Assembly: GCA_963682055.1 (NCBI GenBank)
Contig: OY821743.1
Coordinates: forward strand, 37,041,459 to 37,105,458
Source: Primula veris
Lineage: Eukaryota; Streptophyta; Magnoliopsida; Ericales; Primulaceae
Direction: 5' to 3'
DNA length: 64,000 nt
In this document: in pieces, positions 1 to 10,341 of the stretch
Numbering within the stretch: the first letter of the stretch is position 1
How the letters are laid out: every line of letters starts with the position of its first letter
Translations under genes and position numbers: made by a program
The notes under the pieces: model-generated
Seen by the model: only the letters and a program-made list of their open reading frames with translations
Databases searched by the model: none
What the model was told of the DNA's origin: nothing

Positions 1-1006
1 TGAGGATTTGGAGATGGTATGTACATGGATGTGATCGCATGAACCCGAATTAACCAAACTACACAGGAAACAGAGATGGATGTGATCGCATGAACCCGAA
101 TTTGATTGCTAGTTTTGGTATTTGTGGACCATTGTAATATTTTGTTTTGTTGTGGAACTATTAAGCTCCACATGACTATTGTTTTTCATTAAGTTTTACG
201 ACCAGACTCAAACAAAACAAGGAATTGCTTTCATCTAATTGGATTACAACAAATCACAGTAGCTGAAAGTGTTTTCCTGAAGTTTCTTAATCTTGCGATG
301 GGGACAATAAGGTCAAGTATTATGTTGTGGAAGGTCAGATTTTAGAGCACAAAAACACAAGAAACCAACTTTTACGACATTCACTTCCAAAAAAGATTGA
401 ATTACCATTCATTGAATCAGAAATTCATAATCAAATTGGATGATTAATCACTGATGCGTATCTGCTTGCTTAGCAATGCTCTTTCATTTAACCTTGGAGT
501 ATATAATAAAATTCGATCACACAAGGGCCACATCATCTGGCGTTTAGCTAAATAAAGTTCGAAAGCTATGCAGCCGAAAAACTGATATATAAATATGGGC
601 GTCTTTGGCTCCTGCTTTGAAGCAACAACTTTGGATTCTCGAGGTTGAGAAAATTTCTAGCTTTTCACTTCAATAAGAATATAAAAGTCGAGCTTATAAG
701 CTTGTCGACAGTATGCAATTTTGCTCTAGGGAAAAAAAGAAAATATCAACTTTAAAGCTGCAACCAAACAACGCCATAAGCAATTGCTTCTATCCAAGCC
801 TGCATACCATAATGATTTAGCGCTCTCAAAACTAAGTAACAAACAAGCACAACTTATGAGGTAAAGAACTTTGCTTTCTTCAATAGCCTCCAGCCATAGA
901 CTTTTGTTATTTATTCACCTCATCACATATGTTTCTCCATACACTTGCTATTCTCTCCATAATTGGACTTTCAATTGCAAAAGTCAATCTCATAAGTCGA
1001 AAAACC
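1..1006. other. Intergenic, no gene seen
   Basis: No coding region is recognisable. The only structure I see is a 27-bp direct repeat (25-51 and 76-102, beginning ATGGATGTGATCGC) with a 51-bp period at the left edge of the window. The rest is AT-rich unique-looking sequence. Confidence 0.5.
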
Positions 1007-1279
1007 CTACCTCCTAACCTCAACTAAAAAGCCTATGAGAATAACATCAGTGAAGCTATTGATAATTTTCTTCTTAGGCAAAATCACTATAATAGTAGAA
1101 GAGATGGCTTTCGGAATGATAGACTCGGCATAAAATTGATGAACAGCCTTTTTAATGTCTTCACCTATGATATCCCAACATTCTTTGAAGAAACAACCTG
1201 TAAAACCATCCATACCGGTAGAACTATTACTATCTAGGCCCCAAATTGCTTCTTTTATTTCTTCTATTTTGATAAACAA
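1007..1279 (-). mobile_element. LINE (non-LTR retrotransposon) reverse-transcriptase fragment
   Basis: The 90-residue reading frame carries the start of the reverse transcriptase domain of plant L1-type LINEs. EEIKEAIWGLDSNSSTGMDG matches the family pattern EI..A.W.L...S.PG.DGF, and it is followed by FFKECWDIIG and IIVILPKKK. In an active element this enzyme copies the element's RNA at the nicked target. Here the catalytic block (YADD box) is absent, the usual SPGPDG is STGMDG, and the frame breaks after about 85 residues, so this is a dead relic. No target-site duplication or poly(A) tail could be assigned. Family identification is from motif memory. Confidence 0.75.
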
Positions 1280-2099
1280 AGTGTAAAATTATCTCCAAAA
1301 AATGTAACCTTGGGGTATAGAATGGTGTGCAAAATATAAATCTGAAAAAGCATGAGTAAAACTGGAAGTAACTCTGTCAATCAATCGGTACATAAGAAAA
1401 GATGCATTTACCCAACAAACTAGAATACTGTATAAATTCTTAATTTTCGACCTAAACAGTACATTGACTTACGGTTTTTCCTTATTTGGTAAACTAAGTG
1501 CAGTAAATCGCCAAGAAACATAATCTCAAGTGTACAGAGTCTACAGACTGCTAATTTTGTAGGTTGGTATTGGTCGTTGATTTTGAAATCTGAAGATACC
1601 CAGTGTACAAGCTACAATACAGTAATTAATCAAGTCAAATAATCAGCCTAGACGAAAAGATATAATCAACTAACAAGCCCTACGCCTAGCAGCCGCATCA
1701 CATTTATTTATCACCATCGTTTAAAAAATATATATAATGTTGCGAGTCAACCCAATGGGAAAAAATCGCTTAGAAGTCGGGTGAACAAAAACTTCTTTGA
1801 GTTGTTACAAAGTACTTGTATCGCGAGGTGCACCATGCTGACCATGACTGTCGCTACTCTGCCTGTGTTACATATCGAGAGATTATGTACGAGCAAAATT
1901 CGGTTTATTCTAAACTAGCTTGAATATTTGTTGCCAAAATTCGGTTCTCTCTTTAAATTTCTCAGGTTTATTCTTTGTTCACGTTTTACAAGGCTGCACA
2001 AGAAGTTTTCAGCATGGCAAGGGCCTCGACAAAATCATCGTATAAATCATTGTTGGAAGAGGACCACTCATGTCAGATATGAAATCCAAAGGTTGGAAC
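1280..2099. other. Intergenic, no gene seen
   Basis: AT-rich sequence between the LINE relic and the NOT1 fragment. I found no conserved reading frame, RNA gene or clear element end. Confidence 0.4.
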
Positions 2100-2760
2100 A
2101 AATTTCGTCTACTCAAAAGGAAGATGTCAATCCTCATATTGCAACACTAGTTGCTAGCCGACCAATTGAGCTTTTAGAAGAAGTTGAGGACATAATTCTA
2201 CGAAAGCCAAAAGAGCTTAATTTAAACGAGGCTCCTCTGAGCTCGTGCGTTGGAAAGAAGAAGACTTGTGAGGAACCTCAGATCGAGATTCAGGAAAAGA
2301 TGTTCTTCCTAATCAATAACATATCTTCAGAAAACATTGATGATAAAGTAAAGGAAGTTTGCACAATGCTGAAAGAGCAATATTACCCTTGGTTTGCTCA
2401 ATACATGGTGACAAAAGAGCAAACCTGGAATCGAACTTTCAAGATTTGTATTCGACTTTGATAGACAAAGTGGATTCAAAGGCTTTGAACCAACGGATTT
2501 TGGAAGTCATCTGTGAGACTTGCAAGAATATGCTAAAATCGGAGATTGTAAGGCCAAGCGTCAATGGGTGTTCTTTATTGAACAATTTGGGAAGCTGGCT
2601 TGGAAAGATAACCATTGAAAGAAATCAAGTATTAAAAGAATGTCATATAAATCTCAAATCTTTGATTATAGAGGCATACGAGACGGGTTCGATGACTGTT
2701 GTTATCCCGTTTATCTCCAAGATTCTGGAATCAGTGAATGATTTTTCTGTTTTTCTATAA
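2100..2760 (+). pseudogene. NOT1: NOT1 (CCR4-NOT complex scaffold) pseudogene fragment
   Basis: NOT1 is the large scaffold of the CCR4-NOT mRNA deadenylase. This stretch encodes part of its central MIF4G region: INNISSENIDDKVKEVCTML, then KEQYYPWFAQYMV, then, in the next frame, SKALNQRILE, LLNNLGSWLGKITI, RNQVL and SLIIEAYETG. The frame changes near 2410-2418, where a run of four A's stands for five in the family reading, so one base appears lost. No initiating ATG suits the upstream frame, and similarity stops soon after ISKILES with a stop at 2758-2760. Plant NOT1 genes are over 2,000 residues long with dozens of introns, whereas this piece is uninterrupted, which suggests a processed copy. 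No poly(A) tail was identified. Product call confident; origin uncertain. Confidence 0.8.
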
Positions 2761-4713
2761 CCATTGAAAAATTGGAGTCCTAGAAGACGTGGATTATCTG
2801 AAGAGAAATTAGCATTGGTTCTATAAAACTAGAGATTTGAATTTACATCTTTAAAGGTACATTATTATCTTTTTAAAAATTATCATCTTCTTCTGCTAAG
2901 TATTGTTGGCATTAGGTAGTGCTATAATTTTAATTTGCGTCTACGAATGTTGTTTGGATCAGACGTTATGATTGACTTTTGAAAGATTTATTTGATGGTC
3001 AAAGTTACACTTATTTTCAGCTATATTTAATTTAGGGACGTAATAGTAACTCAAATATTCAATATTGGACTGCAGAGATCCTTTCAGAAAATAAAGTGAT
3101 CCTAAATTACAATTCTTCCATTAATTACACTGTTTTCAAAACAGTCTAATTCAGAAAATCTAATAAAACAATAATTAAGTTATCTTTTGAACTGTCCTGT
3201 AGGATGCATCTCGAAAAATTAACTGCTTAAAAAATCATCTTACTGTAATAGTTAAAATAGCCTTTTCAAATGAATCAAATATCTAATTTAAGTGTTAGTA
3301 TGTTTTAAAACTTGAATTGGTCACTTTTGTAACTATTCAAAACTAAGCTTGAAATATATTTTGGAGTTACAAATTTATTAATTCTAACGAGACAAAGACA
3401 AGGCTGCCAGAATAATGAATATGGTCTAAGATGCTTAATTATGTTTCCTTAAAATTGCTTGTTTTTGGAATATATTTGTTTTTGGAGTTAGATTAGATTT
3501 GTCGTATGGTGTTTTTATTTGGTCGTACAAGTTTGAACTTTGAAAATATTGTTGGTTTTCTACACTGTGAGAGCTAGGAGCCCGCGTAAGGGTTGCAAGT
3601 GTTAAAGTTTTCGCTTTCCGGCTTTTGTTATGCAAGAGTTCAAGGTGTTTAATTGTTTATAAATTAGTCAGCAGGCAAAGATTAATCTTATAAGAAGTAT
3701 AATCAAACGAAAATGATTGTTCAAATGGCTCATCAAATGTATGAGACAACTTTTTAATTCTGCTCGTCTTGTTAAATTGCAGTCGATCTTGTAAGAATAT
3801 ACAATGTCGACAGCAGTACCCTCGCGGAGGTACAAGGTGCGTCACCACTAACCGGGTGACTCCCAATTTTTACCATATTTTGAGGAGTACCATAATATTT
3901 TTTTTTTATTTGCAAAATTTGAAACTATTTTAGATTGAGATATTTGAAACAACGTTGATTCATATGAACTATGACGATCATGCGGAGGCTAAGAAAGAAA
4001 ATAAAACTTTAATCCGAAATAATTGTAATAATCTATTATTTTGAAGAAGTAGCACAAGTACTGCAATTTTTAGTCTCTGAGTAGTCGATATGGGTACGGT
4101 ACACCATTTCGAGTATCAATACCGCATTTCAACAACTGTTACTTTTTTCATCTTTGACTACTTCGGTAAGACTTGAGTACAACACAAGTTATCGATGTGT
4201 ACGCCTCTGATAATTTTTCGGTAAGCTGAGAAATTAATTTTAGCTAAATAAATATATAAGAATGAGATTTGGGCCTCGATTTTATTAAGGGCCTATTTTT
4301 TTATAATTCAATAAAAAAAAAAATAGGACTTATGATATAAAACTTTACAAGTTTTTGGAATCTGGATAGTTATTTACATCTAAATCAAAATACAGGAAAC
4401 CTTTTATAAATACAAATTTAAAGATAGATATAAGACTATCAAATAACGTGCTACTAATAAACGTGAAGAAACGAAAAAAATGATTAAAAATGCACACACT
4501 TTATTAATAGAACCATATACACTTTTTATAAGATGATGATATATCACATTTTATAAGGTGAACTGAGAACACCTTTCATCAATTATAGGTCGAAATGCTT
4601 AAACTTTACAGGTTGAACTATGTACACTTTATAAGAAAAACAGTTTAAAAATCATAGATACTTCATTATGGAAACGGACTTTGGAAAGAAACATAAAGAT
4701 AAAGAAATGTTCA
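2761..4713. other. Intergenic, no gene seen
   Basis: About 1.95 kb of AT-rich sequence with only short chance reading frames (for example 3435-3866, -). It holds the 3' flank of the SWEET gene, which ends at 4714 on the minus strand. No repeat end or RNA gene was recognised. Confidence 0.4.
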
Positions 4714-7700
4714 TCAAACAAGGGCAATATCAGCGGGCTTATGCGGATTCTGTTGAGATTCTGGAATTTCTTTGTGATAATACCAATACAGACCAAGCTG
4801 TGCAGCTCCAAGAGGTATTCCTACGATATGCCCAGCCTACAAAAAAAATTAAAAAGTGAGAGAGTTTAAATTACCAAATTCCGAGAAGGCATATTCTGTA
4901 TCGATTATGCATACGTTGTATTTACTATTTAAATGGCAATCGACTGATTATATCATTATGGGTTCTTGTTTGTGTTTCGATTGTTCCCAAAATCATAAGT
5001 TGCCATATCAGGTTCTTGTTTGTGTTTTGTTTGTTCTCCTATTAAGCAATACTATCATAACTCAAATTACTCGAAAAAAACCTAGGCTTTACCACTTGGT
5101 TTCGTCCATCAAGTTGTCATATTAGGTTTTTTTGTGCTTTGTTTGTCTCCCAAACATCAATATCATAAATCAAGTTATCAACGGCCTATCTCAATTCTAG
5201 ATAAATAACCGGAATAGATATACATATACCAATGTGTTCTGATATTCATCACATGTGTGTACGCGCGCAGCCTACATATATGGAAGTTCCGAGAAGGAAA
5301 AATTCTGGTTTTGAGATCTAACATGGAGGAAAGTGAGCTTGGGTGGTAAAGAGAAAAGCAAAAAACATATCAAATAGTCAAAAAAGAATACTTACAAACA
5401 TGAAGGCATCAAGCATTAAGCATGAGTAGATGGTCCAGATAACCGCATTCGCGAAAGAGGCAATAGAAAGACACAAAGGCATATATTCCACGCTTTTGGT
5501 CTCCACAACCCTTTTCTGTTAAGAAAAGAAAGAAGACAACTTAAGTAATTTCTGGAGTTCAATACGCAAAGTCCTAACATACACCCTGTTTGTGAGAGTA
5601 GCTTACCGTTATGGTTAAAGGCGACCCATATAGCAATATCCCAAAGAAAAAGCAAAGTACACCGACAAAGATGGACCTAGATGTATGAACTTGAAATCCT
5701 TGACCGGCTGCAGCTGTAATGCCCACAGTGAACGCAGCCCCAGCAAAAAGCCAACCAACAATCCACCACTAAATTTCAACAAAAAAAATAACAAAATACA
5801 TTTGTTACATGAGCATGATGCAACACCATTTTTATTTAAAGTATATCAAATTAAAAAATTCATACCCTTTGCTTAAAATTACTGTACTTGAAGATGACAC
5901 TGAGGTAATCAATCTCAGAAACCATCCCAATGCTGTTGATCATGAGCACGAAAAGCATGTGAGGGTGAGTACGAGAGAGACTGTACATCACCCAGAATAT
6001 GCAGCTCATGAATGTTGCCAAGTATGGGTCAGACTTGAACTCCTCCACTGATTTCTTCTTCTTAATACCTTCGGAGGTAGGGCTACAAAATCATTATCTC
6101 GTTTAAAGTTCTACTATGAATATATTAAAGACAAGAGTAGTCGCAAGCATAGTAGAGATGGAAGTGTTTAAGAATGTTCTGGATTATGCAAGATACATCA
6201 AAATTTCCCCAACTTTTTGGGGTACACAATGAACTTGATAACTGAAAATCAACAGATCGCTAAAGCGACCACCTGTAGCTGATATTACACAGGACAATAG
6301 GACAGCATGACAAATGATTTGTTTAAAAAAATCACCAATTTTACTGATTTACCATACCCTATTCAGAGAAAGTATCGGAACTTAGTAGCTAATCTTTGAT
6401 TTAAGAACAAAATACTATGGGATGTAACCTCGACGTTCTATATATTTCTTTATGCTCACACCAACCTTCCCTTCATTGAAATTAAGGGGAAACTCATGCT
6501 TGCCAAAACGTGACATGAAGGGGTTTGCCTCCAATTATGGTCGACATTAGAGATACAAGATTCTTTTTTAATATTAATTCAATACGATATTTAAGATGTT
6601 GCGCCTAAATATTTAATACTTCAACACAATTTAATTTCTTGAGGTAGCCTGCATTCAATAATATTTGAAGCAGGCAATGAACTGGAACTGAGTCCATGGC
6701 ATTTGGATAAATTAACTCAATCTCATCTCCGAAAAGCTCCCTAATTATACTCCGTAGTTAGTAAAGTAAATCTGTTTGGGTGGGAACAATTAATTCATGA
6801 CAAATTCATTATTGGAGGCAAGATATACAAATGCAATAACGGTGAAGTAAAGTCTAAGAGGGACAAATAGTTCTAGGATGGTGATATAAGTAGATATTTT
6901 TTTGACAAACTGACTATCAGGAAGCGTTTTCATGTGTGTCAAAAAGTCGATAGCTATATCATTGCCCATTGTTCTAACATCTTAAGCATATGCATAGCAT
7001 ATATAGGCGCAAATAAAGGAAGAGTAAGAGAATTACAGTGGTGAAAGAAAAAGACATACTGAGATCATGCTCCCTGCAGGTAAAGAAGGACAGAACAGAA
7101 GTTAGGGATCTCATAAACACAAACGAAAAGGCTAAAAAAGTACTGAAAAGGACATAAATTGATTCTGAATCTCTGATAATCTAAATGTTAGGTAAAGAAG
7201 AAAAATGATAAAAGTGTGAACGACTTCAAAAAGATTATTTTATTTCGGTCACTCTTAACAAAGTAACAAGATTAATTAGGCATGTATAGATACAATTAAT
7301 GTCTAATCAAATACCAAATAACTGGCCATTGAATCACATGTAGAACAACACCTAACTCACACTAAAAATACGAGAAGTAACAAATATACATAAGTTACTT
7401 GGTCAATGAAAACCAAGTTTAATTTTCAACAGACATTAAACTCTGCGTGCAAAAATAATTCAAAATCCAAACCACTTCAGTACAAAATTTCATGAATGCT
7501 CTAAGTTCTCTAGTTTTTCAACCTAAATTTCATGAATGCTCTACCTTTTTTCTGTATTTTATGGTTATTGAGCAATCTAGTCTCCAACAATAATCAGTTA
7601 TATATATTATTGCATAAAGTAAACAAAACAAACAACGTCTAATTCCGAGTTGAAGCAATTTGTATGTATTGAAGGAAATTATTTCTCTAGTGTCCAAATT

Positions 7701-7954
7701 CTTGAGCCTTTTTTTTTTATAAAGTGTTGATAAGCGAATTTATCATAAATTCATAAATAAGTTTTAAGATAAGACTCTACTTTAAGGGTTCAAAATACAG
7801 AAGATGACGTGATATAAAAACCTAGTATTCTACAATTACATTACATGAATATTATATATATATATATATATAAAATATAGAAAGAGGGGGGGGTTAATTA
7901 TTTAAGTGTACCAATGATAACAAGGAGGTTAGTAGCATCATCTAGGGCAGTCAT
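4714..7954 (-). CDS. SWEET bidirectional sugar transporter, six exons
   Basis: SWEETs are seven-helix uniporters (two MtN3/saliva triple-helix bundles) that move sugars across plasma or vacuolar membranes. Exons: 7954-7912, 7073-7037, 6082-5866, 5768-5607, 5515-5396 and 4836-4714; 702 nt, 233 residues. All introns are GT-AG and all phases join. Exon sizes 37, 217, 162 and 120 nt are the usual internal SWEET sizes, including the 37-nt mini-exon (SMISVCLFLSPL). Hallmarks: KKKSVEEFKSDPYL, MINSIG (helix 3 Asn), YGSPLTI and ETKSVEYMPL. The four structural prolines appear present. Odd points: the first-helix PTF motif reads PTS, and the helix-7 Pro-Asn pair reads Gly-His (DAFMFAGHIVG). The C-terminal tail is short (about 20 residues). 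Family call is firm; clade and substrate are not assigned. Start chosen at the ATG whose exon joins in phase to the mini-exon. Confidence 0.92.
4837..5395 (-). repeat. Degenerate direct repeats inside SWEET intron 5
   Basis: Intron 5 contains related blocks around 4955-5000, 5000-5045 and 5110-5155, built on a TATCAGGTTCTTGTTTGTGT-like core (plus strand). They are degenerate, noncoding and lie wholly inside the intron. Confidence 0.4.
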
Positions 7955-8299
7955 CTTCCACCTTTTTTTTAAAATTTCTGTGTTACATCTTTAATTAGTT
8001 CTGCATGCATGTAATATGTATGTATAAGGAGGTAATAAAATAGAATAATTCAAGGTCCTGACCCTATTACTGTATTTATAAACCAAAATAAAACGTATAT
8101 TTATATATATATATAGCTGAATAAAAACAAAACCGTATTCCTTTTGGAATTAGGAATTTATATTAGTCATTTGGTTACGACACTTACGAATAAAAAACCA
8201 TATTCGTTTCGGAATAGGAATAGAAATAGGAATTTAAAAAAAAAACTTAAATAGTGTAATAAGTGATTTAAGTTCAAAGTAGTTTTGATCTTTCTTCTT

Positions 8300-8623
8300 T
8301 TGTAGTAGCAAATTTAACCCAACCCAACCCAACCCAATTTAAATCTCACTCAACCCAATTCAACCCGTTACAATTAAAACCACAACCCAACTCAATCCAA
8401 TCTGCAAAATAAATTGCGGGTTTGATTTAGATTGATTTTTAAATTTTTATTTTGGTCCTTTATTTTTCATAGTTTGCATAATCAACCCAAATTTTAAAAT
8501 AAATTGAATATTTGAAACATAAATATAAATTAAATCCAATCAAAGTACGTTTAGAATATTCACGAACAAGTAATAAAACTAAAATATAACAATAATTAAA
8601 GGTTGGTATCTTAAAATACACAC

Positions 8624-8694
<71 letters not shown>

Positions 8695-8855
8695 CGGGTT
8701 GAAACGGATTGTGACGGATTAGTCCGCGGTTTGTGAACCTCAACTCTAACCCAACCCGCAAAATATATAGCGGATTGGGGCGGGGCGAATTGATTTTTTT
8801 TGGACATTCAACCCGCCCCAATCCATGCGGGTTGAGTTACGGGACGGATTTACGA
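8300..8855. mobile_element. Truncated copy of the hAT-type MITE seen at 38810-39367
   Basis: From about 8350 this segment parallels 38930-39310 almost feature by feature: the CAACCCGTTACAATTAAAAC block, TTTTTATTTTGGTC, GTTTGCATAATCAACC, TAGAATATTC, and a right part AACTCTAACCCAACCCGCAA. Neither terminal TAGGG(G/A)TGG repeat is preserved, so the ends are lost or diverged. In the middle an (AT)n run (8629-8691) has expanded where the other copy has only short AT stretches. Noncoding. Confidence 0.65.
8629..8691. repeat. (AT)n microsatellite
   Basis: An uninterrupted run of about 31 AT dinucleotides inside the truncated hAT-type MITE. It explains the long poly-Tyr/Ile reading frames on the minus strand here, which are not genes. 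Confidence 0.95.
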
Positions 8856-9232
8856 ATTTTTTGAGAAAATTAAGTCGTTTGAGAAAAATAAACAATGCAA
8901 AATTTGGGTAGTTTTTCATGTAAATTAAGTCGATATTTATATGATGACGTAAGATGTTATACTTGTAAAACAATTTTAAATCATGAAAAGTTTACTTATT
9001 TTTATTGTCAAAAATATTACACTCTTGCCATAAATTAATAAGTTGTAGATTAAGAAATGATCGAATATGATTTTAATGAATAGATAGTAACCATAAATAA
9101 TTTAAAGTAACAAAATAATTAAATAGTCATAGTAGAAACTCAGGTCAAATGAGCTTCTCACCCACAAACGGAGTGAAAAACGGTTAAACACACCCACACC
9201 AACTATCATTCGCTTAGTTTTGGTATCTTAAA

Positions 9233-9539
9233 CTAGTAATCGTGCCCCACGCTTTGCGTGTGAGACGCGTAATGCGATAAAATTTAGAAAATAAGTGTAG
9301 TTATGATACAAATATTTGGAAAATAAAAAAAAGATAAAAGTATAAGAAACAAGACTAAAAAGAATTTTAAGAGTTTAAATAGGGATAAAAAGTGTTATTA
9401 GTTATTACTTTTTCTCTATTTTTTATGAGAATATGGTATTGTGGTAATTAATAAAAAAGTGTAAGAGTATTTTTGAAAAAAAATGATAAAATTTGGCAGC
9501 CTCAAAAAATCTTGGGTTGGCTTATTATAATAGTATAGA
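9233..9539 (-). mobile_element. Non-autonomous Helitron, 307 bp
   Basis: Read on the minus strand the element begins TCTATACTATTATAATAAGC and ends ...CTAG, preceded by a GC-rich hairpin (CACGC-AAA-GCGTG) about a dozen bases before the end. It is flanked by A on the 5' side and T on the 3' side. A 5' TC, 3' CTRR with a hairpin, insertion between A and T, and no target-site duplication are the Helitron signature. It carries no coding sequence, so Rep/helicase would have to be supplied by an autonomous copy elsewhere. Confidence 0.75.
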
Positions 9540-10341
9540 TAACTTATTTGCCAATTATTAAGTATTTTTTCTGTTATAGTTTAAACTGTGAGGACTGATA
9601 AACCGTTTGTGTTAAACTACAATGTTGGGTGATGTTAAAAATTATCTGAGGAGGAAGTGTGTAGGCCAATGAATTGAAAATTTGATTATTTGACAAGTTG
9701 GATCTTCAATTAGATATATATATATATATATATATATATATTTCAAATCAGTATATGCCTAAATTTAACTAGTATACGTAAATAAAAGAGATTTTTGATT
9801 CTCTTTTTACCCGGCCGAGTGCACCATCACTAATATATTGATTAATCTTTAATGGTTTGATTACACTTTGCTTTTAGTACAGATTTTTATCGCGGTGCTC
9901 TTGGATTGTCAGCAATCACCAATAAGGTTTGTTCAGCATGTGGACCTCTTAAACATGTTATATGAAAATTGTTCGTTTGACTGCCAACAAAAAATAGTGC
10001 GTGGTATCGAACTGTGAATATATGTATGTATGTATATGAATGAAGAAATCGGAGGTGAATGAATTTTTTTGGGATTAAGGTAGTATAGCCGGTTTTGTAT
10101 TCAAAATTTTGAACTATTTAACATGTCGTCAGTAGTGTAAAAAAAAGACAGAAATAAAAAAGAAAAAACTAAAACTTGTAGGATTATATAAATAATAAAT
10201 GAAACTTGAGCAAGCTCCATCTCCATATAAGTATAAAAAAGATATAGTCTGTGTATCTATATAAATATAAATATAAATATATATATATATGTGAATGTAA
10301 TATTCATATTGGAAAATAAAATAAAAAAATATAAAATAAAA
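9540..10341. other. Intergenic and presumed CTU1 promoter/5' UTR
   Basis: AT-rich with an (AT)n run at about 9714-9741 and ATAAAT-type stretches at 10255-10290. No clear TATA box could be singled out. The CTU1 start codon follows at 10342. Confidence 0.35.

Noticed and set aside
4668..4869. Two overlapping plus-strand frames of about 60 residues
   Set aside because: They are antisense shadows of the last SWEET exon (4836-4714, minus strand).
8315..8336. AACCC tandem units resembling telomeric repeat
   Set aside because: Unit is AACCC, not the plant AAACCCT, and it belongs to the MITE's subterminal motif set.
8460..8973. Minus-strand frames with long Tyr-Ile runs
   Set aside because: Produced by the (AT)n microsatellite inside a MITE copy; no conserved sequence.
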